Source of the DNA: Tragulus kanchil
Taxonomy: Eukaryota > Chordata > Mammalia > Artiodactyla > Tragulidae
Assembly: GCA_022376925.1 (NCBI GenBank)
Contig: JAIOJX010000030.1
Span: 169,193,298 to 169,257,297 of the forward strand
DNA: 64,000 nt
Direction of reading: 5' to 3'
The position numbers were made by a program, and so were the translations under genes. Within the stretch, counting starts at the first letter, position 1. Each line of letters opens with the position of its first letter. This document shows, one piece after another, positions 31,176-43,900 of the stretch. Below the pieces are notes generated by a model, which had not been told where the DNA came from, did no database searches, and saw nothing but the letters and a program-made list of their open reading frames with translations.

Positions 31176-31681
31176 GGCTATCCAAAGATCCAGGTATCTC
31201 TTTATTATCTGAGGCAAAGATAAGGGACAGAAGTGGGGAGGGGTGAGACAAGAGCCAGCTTGGGAGGCACAGAACATTAACCTTATAAGTATGGAATGCT
31301 TGGAACTCTGGGACTTTTAGCAGAAGTCAGGAAGTGTGGAACTGAAGGGAAGAGCTGCAGAAAGACATGCATAGTAGTACACTGTGGCGGTTAGGGACAC
31401 AGCCTCAAAACTACCTGGATTCAAATTGTGTGTTGGTAAGCTTGAACCTGTACCCTCCCCTTTCAGAGTCCATTTCCTCATCTGTAGAAGGAAGATGAGC
31501 ATGCCCCTATTCTTGGGGTTGGGTGAGGAATTCATTGTGCACAGTAGGTGCACTAAGAATAGGAGCTCTGCCTTCACCCTTGTCAGTAGGGTGCTGAAGC
31601 CTGGCTCTCCCCTCGAGGCTGTCCCTGGATGGAAGGAGCCCTTGGGCTTTCCTTGTGTCACTTTTATCCTTTCCTCTCCAG

Positions 31682-31914
31682 CTCCACAGGGTCCCCTATC
31701 CTGAGCCATGAGTGAGTTGAAGGACTGCCCCTTGCAGTTCCACGACTTCAAGTCTGTGGACCACCTGAAGGTCTGTCCCCGCTACACAGCAGTGCTGGCT
31801 CGCTCTGAGGACGATGGCATCGGTATCGAGGAGCTGGACACGCTGCAGCTGGAGCTTGAGACCCTGCTTTCCTCTGCCAGCCGACGCCTGCGGGTGCTCG
31901 AGGCTGAAACCCAG
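31682..31914 (+). CDS. TADA3: TADA3 first coding exon (copy 1)
   Basis: The acceptor CCTCTCCAG is at 31681, the ATG at 31708, and the donor is CAG|GTGATA. It has 69 codons ending RRLRVLEAETQ. After the donor the intron differs from copy 2 within about 12 nt because the duplication junction follows. Confidence 0.93.
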
Positions 31915-34900
31915 GTGATACCCCAGGCTGGGGCTAGGCAGGGGGGGCCATGTCTTTAGAGGACTAGGCTCCTAAAGGCGGGACGTTGGGGCGATCCATG
32001 GGTGGGGCCAGCCATTAACCAGCCCCACTTTTTCTGTGCCAGGCACTGAACTGAGCTCTTGACGGGCATCATCTCTAAATCCTCAGAACATCCCAGGGAG
32101 GTAGGTACCATTGTTACCCCATTTTACAGATTCAGACTTACAGGAAAGCAGACGTAGGGTCCTTTTGTACCCATTTTATGGATGGAAAAACTGAGGCTCA
32201 GGAGAGTTAATGTTCATGTTCAGGGCTACATAGACATTGGTCAAGCCTGGGCTTGAATCCAGGTATATCTGGCTATCCAAAGATCCAGGTATCTCTTTAT
32301 TATCTGAGGCAAAGATAAGGGACAGAAGTGGGGAGGGGTGAGACAAGAGCCAGCTTGGGAGGCACAGAACATTAACCTTATAAGTATGGAATGCTTGGAA
32401 CTCTGGGACTTTTAGCAGAAGTCAGGAAGTGTGGAACTGAAGGGAAGAGCTGCAGAAAGACATGCATAGTAGTACACTGTGGCGGTTAGGGACACAGCCT
32501 CAAAACTACCTGGATTCAAATTGTGTGTTGGTAAGCTTGAACCTGTACCCTCCCTTACAGAGTCCATTTCCTCATCTGTAGAAGGAAGATGAGCATGCCC
32601 CTATTCTTGGGGTTGGGTGAGGAATTCATTGTGCACAGTAGGTGCACTAAGAATAGGAGCTCTGCCTTCACCCTTGTCAGTAGGGTGCTGAAGCCTGGCT
32701 CTCCCCTCGAGGCTGTCCCTGGATGGAAGGAGCCCTTGGGCTTTCCTTGTGTCACTTTTATCCTTTCCTCTCCAGCTCCACAGGGTCCCCTATCCTGAGC
32801 CATGAGTGAGTTGAAGGACTGCCCCTTGCAGTTCCACGACTTCAAGTCTGTGGACCACCTGAAGGTCTGTCCCCGCTACACAGCAGTGCTGGCTCGCTCT
32901 GAGGACGATGGCATCGGTATCGAGGAGCTGGACACGCTGCAGCTGGAGCTTGAGACCCTGCTTTCCTCTGCCAGCCGACGCCTGCGGGTGCTCGAGGCTG
33001 AAACCCAGGTGATACCCCACAGAGGGGACATCACCTGGGATGGACTGGGACAAGTTATGGGATGTGTCACTGAGCTAGCCTCATCTGCTGAGGCCCGTGT
33101 TACAGGAGCTCAGGGGAGAAGAGAGAGACCCAGACATGGCTTGTGTTACATGTAGAATATGCAAGAAGGGCAAGATCCTCTTAAATTGTGAAACTTCTCT
33201 TCACTAAGGATCTAGTGACTTCCACTCCCTACGATGTTCGGGGTCTGTACTAGTCATTAGAAAGAGGAAACTAGGACAGTTCTGGCCTTTGGGGAATTTG
33301 CCAACTAAAGGGAAGGGTCAGACAAGTACCAGGTGAATCGCTGTTGTGGTTCGGAGTGGGGGAACTGGAATGGGGAGGCCTGATTTGAAACCTGCTGTTT
33401 CTGAACTGTGACTTGCAAAAGATACCACCCACTTCTGAGGGTCATTTCTCCATCTGCAAAGTGGGCTGGATAATAGGACCTACCTTAGAGCTTTTGTGAG
33501 GATTAAGAGAGAGTTCTTGCAGAAGCTCAGTCCAACGTCTGACACTAAGTAAGCACGTCAGACATTATTTATCTGTATGACTCTCATTATTTCTATTTAT
33601 GGCATAAACATTCTCTGAGCCCTGTGTGCCAGGTGCTCTGCCAGATCCTGCGGAACAGAGATGGTTAAAATGAACTTCTTATAAGCTGTGGGTCCCCAAT
33701 AGCTTATAATCTTGTTGAAGAGACAAGGAACTTTGCTTATTCTAGTGATAACCAGGTAACTGGGCCTACAGTGGAGGTGCGAGGCACCAGAGACTCATAG
33801 GGAAAGAAAATGCCATTTTAACTGAATCCCTCAGAAGATGAATAAAATTGACCTGTCCCTGGGATTCCACTAAAGCTTTCTGAGCAGGGCTGTGGCATAA
33901 TCCCTTGTATTTTAGCGTCTAAGAAGCTGGGCAGCTGATACAGAAAAAGCTTTCAAGTCACAGTGACTTTTGAAGTGAGTTTGCTTGGAGGCATTCATGC
34001 CTTCACCAAAAAGTTACCACCAGCATATCTTCCTAGGGCCGACACGCACTGAGATGGGATCTACTTGTTTGATCTACTAAATACTGTGTGTCTAGCCTCA
34101 GTGCTTTAGAGTTGAATCAGTACAGACAAGTGAATGGGATGACGACACGTATATGAAAAACTCCTGCGAGATGGGCACAGAAAAGGAGCTGAGTTGCAAG
34201 ATGAGTAGGCGTTTGTAGATGAAAAGAGGAAGGGGAGAGACTTAAGAGCCTTTTTGAGTGCCAGATCCTAACTTTTCACAGGGTGACGGAGTTGTTCTGT
34301 GTCTTCCCTACTCCCTCTCAGTGACGGTCTTTGAATTTCAGATCCTCACTGACTGGCAGGATAAGAAAGGTGACCGAAGATTCCTGAAGCTGGGTCGAGA
34401 CCATGAACTCGGAGCTCCCCCAAAACATGGGAAGCCCAAGAAGCAGAAACTGGAAGGGAAGGCGGGACATGGGCCGGGCCCTGGCCCTGGGCGAAAAAAC
34501 CCAAGATCCAGGAATATGCAAAGATACCACCCACTTCTGAGGGTCATTTCTCCATCTGCAAAGTGGGCTGGATAATAGGACCTACCTTAGAGCTTTTGTG
34601 AGGATTAAGAGAGAGTTCTTGCAGAAGCTCAGTCCAACGTCTGACACTAAGTAAGCACGTCAGACATTATTTATCTGTATGACTCTCATTATTTCTATTT
34701 ATGGCATAAACATTCTCTGAGCCCTGTGTGCCAGGTGCTCTGCCAGATCCTGCGGAACAGAGATGGTTAAAATGAACTTCTTATAAGCTGTGGGTCCCCA
34801 ATAGCTTATAATCTTGTTGAAGAGACAAGGAACTTTGCTTATTCTAGTGATAACCAGGTAACTGGGCCTACAGTGGAGGTGCGAGGCACCAGAGACTCAT

Positions 34901-37900
34901 AGGGAAAGAAAATGCCATTTTAACTGAATCCCTCAGAAGATGAATAAAATTGACCTGTCCCTGGGATTCCACTAAAGCTTTCTGAGCAGGGCTGTGGCAT
35001 AATCCCTTGTATTTTAGCGTCTAAGAAGCTGGGCAGCTGATACAGAAAAAGCTTTCAAGTCACAGTGACTTTTGAAGTGAGTTTGCTTGGAGGCATTCAT
35101 GCCTTCACCAAAAAGTTACCACCAGCATATCTTCCTAGGGCCGACACGCACTGAGATGGGATCTACTTGTTTGATCTACTAAATACTGTGTGTCTAGCCT
35201 CAGTGCTTTAGAGTTGAATCAGTACAGACAAGTGAATGGGATGACGACACGTATATGAAAAACTCCTGCGAGATGGGCACAGAAAAGGAGCTGAGTTGCA
35301 AGATGAGTAGGCGTTTGTAGATGAAAAGAGGAAGGGGAGAGACTTAAGAGCCTTTTTGAGTGCCAGATCCTAACTTTTCACAGGGTGACGGAGTTGTTCT
35401 GTGTCTTCCCTACTCCCTCTCAGTGACGGTCTTTGAATTTCAGATCCTCACTGACTGGCAGGATAAGAAAGGTGACCGAAGATTCCTGAAGCTGGGTCGA
35501 GACCATGAACTCGGAGCTCCCCCAAAACATGGGAAGCCCAAGAAGCAGAAACTGGAAGGGAAGGCGGGACATGGGCCGGGCCCTGGCCCTGGGCGACCCA
35601 AATCCAAAAACCTTCAGCCCAAGATCCAGGAATATGAATTCACAGATGACCCAATCGACGTGCCACGTATCCCCAAGAATGATGCCCCTAACAGGTTCTG
35701 GGCTGGGGAACATGGATGGGCCTTGGGATTTGGGCACTGGAGGCTGTGGAGGGGCCCCGCAGCTGAGGCTGGTGGGGCAAGGGGCACCTCCTCAGGTTTT
35801 ACTTCCCCCTGCAGATTCTGGGCTTCGGTGGAGCCGTACTGTGCCGATATCACCAGTGAGGAAGTGCGCACCCTAGAGGAACTACTGAAACCCCCAGAAG
35901 ATGAGGCTGAACATTACAAGGTAAGGCCCAAGGCCTGGACAGACCTGATGGAGAACAAGAGGGCTCAGAGATGCCCCAGAATTGAAGAACACAGAGCTAT
36001 ATAGCATCTTCCTCTTCCTCTTTCCCCAGCCTCCTGACTGTCCTATTAACCCACCCAGACACTCAGGTTCTAGCTCTCAGCTTCCTCCCTTCTACCCCCA
36101 CAATGTCAGAAGGCATCTTCTTCAGTGAGGTCCTCCCTTTTTCTCTGACTGCCGTCCCCTTTGCTTTGGCTCAGGCCTTCTCAGCTTTTATCTTAACAGC
36201 CTCTTAATACTTGCTTCCCTCTGTAGGGATACTCTTCTCTACCTTTTTTTTTTTTGGCCCCACAGCACGGGATGTGGGATCTCAGTTCCCTGACCAGGGA
36301 TTGACTCTCTGCAGTGGAAGAAGGAGAGAGTCTTAACCACTGAACCACCATGGAAGTCCCTCTTTTTTTTTAACGTATAAAAGTTTATTTATTTATTTTA
36401 ATGATGTCGGAGGAATTCTCCCATAGGTCAGCTACCGTGATCAATGCTCATAACACAGGGCCCTGTTATTAGAATGAAGGGAAGTGCCAGATCCTAACTT
36501 TTCACAGGGTGACGGAGTTGTTCTGTGTCTTCCCTACTCCCTCTCAGTGACGGTCTTTGAATTTCAGATCCTCACTGACTGGCAGGATAAGAAAGGTGAC
36601 CGAAGATTCCTGAAGCTGGGTCGAGACCATGAACTCGGAGCTCCCCCAAAACATGGGAAGCCCAAGAAGCAGAAACTGGAAGGGAAGGCGGGACATGGGC
36701 CGGGCCCTGGCCCTGGGCGACCCAAATCCAAAAACCTTCAGCCCAAGATCCAGGAATATGAATTCACAGATGACCCAATCGACGTGCCACGTATCCCCAA
36801 GAATGATGCCCCTAACAGGTTCTGGGCTGGGGAACATGGATGGGCCTTGGGATTTGGGCACTGGAGGCTGTGGAGGGGCCCCGCAGCTGAGGCTGGTGGG
36901 GCAAGGGGCACCTCCTCAGGTTTTACTTCCCCCTGCAGATTCTGGGCTTCGGTGGAGCCGTACTGTGCCGATATCACCAGTGAGGAAGTGCGCACCCTAG
37001 AGGAACTACTGAAACCCCCAGAAGATGAGGCTGAACATTACAAGGTAAGGCCCAAGGCCTGGACAGACCTGATGGAGAACAAGAGGGCTCAGAGATGCCC
37101 CAGAATTGAAGAACACAGAGCTATATAGCATCTTCCTCTTCCTCTTTCCCCAGCCTCCTGACTGTCCTATTAACCCACCCAGACACTCAGGTTCTAGCTC
37201 TCAGCTTCCTCCCTTCTACCCCCACAATGTCAGAAGGCATCTTCTTCAGTGAGGTCCTCCCTTTTTCTCTGACTGCCGTCCCCTTTGCTTTGGCTCAGGC
37301 CTTCTCAGCTTTTATCTTAACAGCCTCTTAATACTTGCTTCCCTCTGTAGGGATACTCTTCTCTACCTTTTTTTTTTTTGGCCCCACAGCACGGGATGTG
37401 GGATCTCAGTTCCCTGACCAGGGATTGACTCTCTGCAGTGGAAGAAGGAGAGAGTCTTAACCACTGAACCACCATGGAAGTCCCTCTTTTTTTTTAACGT
37501 ATAAAAGTTTATTTATTTATTTTTTTAATGATGTCGGAGGGGAATTCTCCCATAGGTCAGCTACCGTGATCAAGGGTGCTCATAACACAGCCCTGCGCCC
37601 CGGCCTCCCCTGGCTCCTATTACCCACAGAATCAAGTCCAAGCGTCTCAGTCCTTGGTGGCACAGCCCCAGTGCCCCTCTCCAGTTTCCACGTGGCCTCT
37701 TTACTGCTGTTATTTACTAGCCCCACCAAGCACCTTGCCCTCCCGCCAGGCCCACACAGCCTCCCCCTGCACATGCCCCCCTCCCCTTGGCAGACTAACA
37801 CCCTTCACGTTCCTGAGGGCACATCACTTCCACCGAAATGGTTTTGCAGATTTCCCAGTAGAAGAGCAGTCTGTCTTCTGCATGCCCACAGCACCTCAAC

Positions 37901-40900
37901 CTACCTGTGTCACTCCACTTTGTTTGAGTTTTTTAAAAAAACTTACAATGTAATCTTAACAAGTAACAAGTTCAAAAGATAGTTCCCTCTCCCTTCTAAC
38001 CCTAAGGCCTGTAGTTCTTTCTAGAGATAACAGTTGTCAAGTGAAATCGTCCATGTACACACATCATCCTGCACGTTATACCTTGGAAATTTTCCCGTAT
38101 TGCTTTCTGTGTGTGTTTTTTAACTTTTTTTTTTTTTTTTTGGCCACTTCTATTGGTCTTTCATTTCTATCTTTGTTCTTTGGCCCGTGTGGGCCTCCCA
38201 TCGCAGTGGCCTCTCTCGCTGCAGAGCACTGGCTCTGGGCGCATGCGCTCCAGACCTCCAGCTCAGTAGTTGGACACATCGGTCCAGCTGCTCTGCGGCA
38301 CGTGGGATCTTCCCAGGCCAGGGATCGAACCGGCACCCCTTGCACTGCAAGGCAGTGTCCTTACCCACTGGACGCCCAGGGAAGCCCCTTCTGTGTGTCT
38401 TAGTTCTTTATGTATGTGACTTCTAAACTGTGAGTGTAGAGATTTTTATCTCCAGTATCTCTTCTTGCCCTCGGGCCTCAACCCCTGGGCTAGATACTTG
38501 GGAGACAGATAAATGTAGGAATGAGGGTGAAAAAAGAGCCTGTTGGCAGTTTCAAGTACAGAGAGACCCCACCACATCCCAGGTATCTACCCTCTGGGCA
38601 TCGCTGGCCTGTATTTATCCCTTTGGGGCCGGGTGGGATGTCTCCCACAGATCCCACCCCTGGGGAAGCACTACTCCCAGCGCTGGGCGCAGGAGGACCT
38701 GCTGGAGGAGCAGAAGGACGGGGCCCGGGCGGCAGCAGTGGCGGACAAGAAGAAAGGCCTCATGGGGCCCCTGACCGAACTGGACACTAAAGGTAAACCC
38801 CTCACCTCCGTGCCCACCCCAGGTCAGGACCTGAGTTCGCAGAACTTCAGCCCACCAGTCTACCACCTCTCTGCCCAATTCAGATGTAGATGCCCTGCTG
38901 AAGAAGTCTGAGGCCCAGCATGAGCAACCGGAAGACGGGTGTCCCTTTGGTGCCCTGACACAGCGCCTCCTGCAGGCCTTGGTGGAGGTGAGCACCCCCA
39001 ACACAGAACAGGAGCTCCTATCACTCTGTGTCAGTGTTTGTTTATTGAGAATATTATACATGTAGAAAGGTACATAGGTCATGAATCTACAGCTTCATCG
39101 ATGTTCACCAGTGAGCACCCTTGTAAAACTAGCCTCAAGATCACAGAATAAACCACCACCAGTATCTGTGAAGGCCCTCTTGTGCCCCTCCCAGTGCTTC
39201 ACCTCCCCTGTCCCCCGAAGTAGGCACTACTCCAGAGTTACTTTGGCGGAGCATGAGCAAAAAGCTCTGTGCAAGGAGCTTTCTCCATATCGTCAGAGGC
39301 AGACAGTGGTTAACCCCCTGTTACACCAAAGAAGGTAGAGGCTCAAAAAAGGGAACTGTTTGCTTGATGTCACACAGCTAATAAGCAGAAGCAGGATTGA
39401 AGCCCCAGGTTCCGCATCTCTTTATGCCCACTGGCAACCCCAAGGCTTGCTCTTCACCTCCTGAGCCTCAGTTTCCTCTCTGGCTTAAACACAACAGCGT
39501 TTTTCTCTCCCACATGACACTCTGGGCACATGTTCCAGGTTGGCTGAGGTTAGGATTGAGGGAGAGCTCTGTTCCACACCGTCAGACGGGGACTCCAGGC
39601 TTGCTGTCTTTTTAAATTTTTTAAAAAGCTTATATACTCATTTAGTTTTGGCTGTGATGGGTCTTCATGGCTGCTTGGGTTTTTCGCTCGTTGTGGTGCT
39701 GGGGGCTACTCTCTCGTTGTGATGCTTGGGCTTGTCATTGCAGTGGCTTCTGGGGTGCCACGGGCTCAGCAGTTGCACTCCCAGGCTCTAGAGCACAGGC
39801 TCAGTAGTTGTGGCGCCCAGGCTTAGTTGCTCTATGGCATATGGGATCTTCCTGCTTCAGAGGTCAAACCCATGTCTCCTGCATTGGCGGGCAGATTCTT
39901 TACCATGGAGCCCCTAGGGAAGCCCACTTTGCTATCTTAAACATGCGCTCTGCAGAGGGTCACTCTAAATGTGACTACCACTCCAGTCTACAGAAAAAGA
40001 GCAAGGAAGAGTGGCTACCTGTGGCTCTTATCTCTTCTAATCACTTTCCACTGGAGAGAATTTGTCACATGACCACCCTGACCACAGGGGAGGCTGGGAA
40101 GTGTGGTGTATCTGGGCAGCCATAAGCCCAGCTCCTGTGGAAGAAAGGCGAGAACAGCTTTTGGACAGCCAGCAGCCTCCACCTCGGTGTGCTCAGCACA
40201 GCACCTGGTGTGCGGCAAATGCTTAATGAGCCTTAGCTCTTGTTACTGCTGTTGAGTGTTACCATCCCTCTTCGGTTCTCCTTTCTTTTGGTATCAGTAC
40301 AACAACAAGAATTTTTAAAACAATCATAGCTTTTTGGAGCCACTTTGGGAAGACTTCCCAGAGTGGGTAGAATGCAAGGTAAAAGAGTATTTCTAGTATG
40401 TGAAGACTGTCCACGTAGGTCAGAGAGGAGCAGTAAAATGGTCAAACTACAGCTCTTTCTTCCATATCTGCCTCTATGCTCTTCTAGGAAAATATTATTT
40501 CCCCCATGGAGGATTCTCCTATTCCGGACATGTCTGGGAAAGAATCAGGGGCTGATGGGGCAAGCACCTCTCCCAGAAATCAGAACAAGCCCTTCAGGTG
40601 AGTGACATCCTGTCCAGACTCCACAGTCTGACCTCTGCTTCTGTTGACTTCTTTCCATCCCAACATGAAAGTGAAAGCATTCATTGCTCAGTCATTTCCG
40701 ACACTTTGCGATCCCATGGACTATAGCCCGCCAGGTTTCTCTGTCCATGTGATTCTCCAGCAGGCAGGAATACTGGAGTGGGTTGCCATTTCCTTCTCCA
40801 GGGGATCTTCCAGACCCAGAGATTGAACCCATGTCTCCTGCATTGCCTGGCAGATTTTTTACCATGGAGCCCCTAGGGAAGCCCACTTTGCTATCTTAAA

Positions 40901-43900
40901 CATGCGCTCTGCAGAGGGTCACTCTAAATGTGACTACCACTCCAGTCTACAGAAAAAGAGCAAGGAAGAGTGGCTACCTGTGGCTCTTATCTCTTCTAAT
41001 CACTTTCCACTGGAGAGAATTTGTCACATGACCACCCTGACCACAGGGGAGGCTGGGAAGTGTGGTGTATCTGGGCAGCCATAAGCCCAGCTCCTGTGGA
41101 AGAAAGGCGAGAACAGCTTTTGGACAGCCAGCAGCCTCCACCTCGGTGTGCTCAGCACAGCACCTGGTGTGCGGCAAATGCTTAATGAGCCTTAGCTCTT
41201 GTTACTGCTGTTGAGTGTTACCATCCCTCTTCGGTTCTCCTTTCTTTTGGTATCAGTACAACAACAAGAATTTTTAAAACAATCATAGCTTTTTGGAGCC
41301 ACTTTGGGAAGACTTCCCAGAGTGGGTAGAATGCAAGGTAAAAGAGTATTTCTAGTATGTGAAGACTGTCCACGTAGGTCAGAGAGGAGCAGTAAAATGG
41401 TCAAACTACAGCTCTTTCTTCCATATCTGCCTCTATGCTCTTCTAGGAAAATATTATTTCCCCCATGGAGGATTCTCCTATTCCGGACATGTCTGGGAAA
41501 GAATCAGGGGCTGATGGGGCAAGCACCTCTCCCAGAAATCAGAACAAGCCCTTCAGGTGAGTGACATCCTGTCCAGACTCCACAGTCTGACCTCTGCTTC
41601 TGTTGACTTCTTTCCATCCCAACATGAAAGTGAAAGCATTCATTGCTCAGTCATTTCCGACACTTTGTGACCCCATGGACTATAGCCCGCCAGGCTCCTC
41701 TGTCCATGGAATTCTCCAGGCAGGAATACTGGAGTGGGTTGCCATTCCCTTCTCCAGGGAGTCTTCCTGACCCAGAGATTGAACCCAGGTCTCCTGCACT
41801 GCAGGCACACGTTTTACCATCTGAGCCACCAGGGAGGCCAGTTAAGGTATCCCATCATGGGGGTGATCTTTGTTAATAGAGAGCCTGAGGACATTTCGAT
41901 AAAGGCCAACAGAAGTCAGATGTGCATGCTGGCCCAACATTTCCACCTGCGTAGACTTAGTTCAGAGTTTTCATCATGGCCCTGTTCTTACTGTAAACAA
42001 GCTAAATGTTCAGCTGGAGGGAACTGGTTGGCTGAATCGTGACTCCATATGATGAAATAACTTGCAACTATTAATTATATTGGAGTAGTTAATGGATGTG
42101 AAAAGATGTAAACAGTGGAGTGATAAGTGGAAAACGTCATTTGTAGCACAATAGAGACCATATGACCCTGTTTTTACTTAAGATGTATTTAAATGTGTGT
42201 ACATAGAGGGTAAAAAGCTAAAACAATACATAATAAAATAGGGACTTCCCTGGTGATCCAGTGGTTAAGACTCCGCAGTGCCAGTGCACTGCCAGTGCGG
42301 GGGTGTGGGTTTGATCCCTGGTCAGAGAACTGAGATCCCACATGCCATGAGGTGTGGCCAAAAGATTTTTCTTTAAAGTGAGAATAATATGTAATAAAAT
42401 CTGAAATATGTTTTAGTGTTTATATAATAATATAAGATATATATATATATATATATATATGCCATAACATATGGAAAGAGAGTGGTAATGTATATAATAA
42501 AGATAAAATAACAGCGGTCCTCTATAGGTTGTTAGCATTATAGGTTTTCCTATATTTTATATTACATAACATACTGATATCTATCTGTTGCTTGGGTCTG
42601 AAACAAGACCAGATGTGTCTGTCTCTATATTTTTATATGTAGGTAGAGAGGGTGCCCCGAAAGAGAAAGGAACATGTTAGCTAACCTTGGGCACCTCAGA
42701 GGGGGCCCCCCTGCAGGCGGGCCCTTGAGCTGAGCACTGCCTTCCCCTGCAGCGTGCCACACACCAAGTCCCTGGAGAGCCGTATCAAGGAGGAGCTGAT
42801 CGCCCAGGGCCTGCTGGAGTCCGAGGACCGCCCCGCAGAGGACTCTGAGGACGAGGTCCTGGCAGAGCTGCGCAAGCGGCAGGCCGAGCTGAAGGCACTC
42901 AGTGCCCACAACCGCACCAAGAAGCACGACCTGTTGAGGTGAGTGTGGGTGGGAGGCCCGGGCCAGGGGGTGGCCAGTGAGGCCTTGGCCACACTCGTCA
43001 CCTTTTGGGATGCCAACAACAGGCTTTCCAAACCCGTCAAGGCCTCTGAATCACCTGGGAGGCTTTGAAAAAATCTTTGCCGGGTCTCAGCCCAACTGGT
43101 TATGTCTCAAACAGATTCTCATTTCACTGATTAGAGCTCAAGCATATATGAGTTACTTATTTACCTTGAATTGTGATAAAAACAAATAATACAAGATTTT
43201 ACCCTCTAAACCATTTTTAAGTATATAGTGTAGTAGTGTTAATTATACTCCCATTGTTGTGTGGCTTATTGTTTTAGTCTTTCTTTGCTGATTTTCTTTT
43301 TCCCCCAGAGTTTTTGTTGTTGTTGTTCTTCTTCATTTGTTTTTGGTGCCGAAATTTAGGATAGAACCAGGGACCTATCGTCCTCCAAAGTTTTATGGTG
43401 AAAAATCTCATATATGCAGAAAATATGACGGAGTAGTACAGTAAATACCAGTATACTCTCCAGCTCAATTTATCAAATATTAACATTTAGTTGAGCATCT
43501 GATTACTATCAGCTGCTCACCAAGAACTGACCAATGTTGTAATGCAGTGTCATTCATTTTGTATTCGTTCCCATCCATCTTGCCTTCATTGGTCACAACA
43601 AGGGTGTAGGGGGTATCTCAAAGGACATCACAGAAGGCGCTGCTGTTTTATTGGGGAGATAGAGAAACAGCCCAATGAAGTCCCTGTGCTTTTCATAGGC
43701 AGGGGCTGTGTCTTCGCCTCACACAGCCCCAATAGAGCAGGGCACACATGTCCATCTGGCCAGACTGCCTATCTTTTAGACGTGGTACTGCGGGTTAGGG
43801 CAAAGGGCTTACAGTCACTGAGTCAGTGGTTGGCAGAGACACCACGATCAGGAGAGGAAGCTGCTGACGAGCTGCTATGGTATTTAAGGATGAGGGTGTA

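Larger units (their letters stand above)
30856..33020. repeat. TADA3: Tandem duplication H: 30856-31926 and 31951-33020
   Basis: Offset 1094-1095 bp. Duplicates the TADA3 start-codon exon. About 24 bp of G-rich unmatched sequence lies at the junction (31927-31950). CCCCTTTCAGAG near 31459 is CCCTTACAGAG in copy 2. Confidence 0.95.
35358..37592. repeat. TADA3: Tandem duplication J: 35358-36465 and 36482-37592
   Basis: Offset 1124 bp. Duplicates TADA3 coding exons 2 and 3 and a reverse SINE. With duplication I it makes three copies of coding exon 2. Confidence 0.95.
39901..41826. repeat. TADA3: Tandem duplication K: 39901-40860 and 40861-41826
   Basis: Offset 959 bp. Duplicates TADA3 coding exon 6. 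Unlike the others, the two right-hand parts diverge inside a SINE and the junction SINE (40675-40886) is a chimera of its neighbours. Confidence 0.92.

Noticed and set aside
35360..36004. Single-exon 214-codon gene (also at 36484-37128)
   Set aside because: It is two TADA3 exons joined through an in-frame 120-bp intron with canonical GT-AG sites, plus intronic ends.
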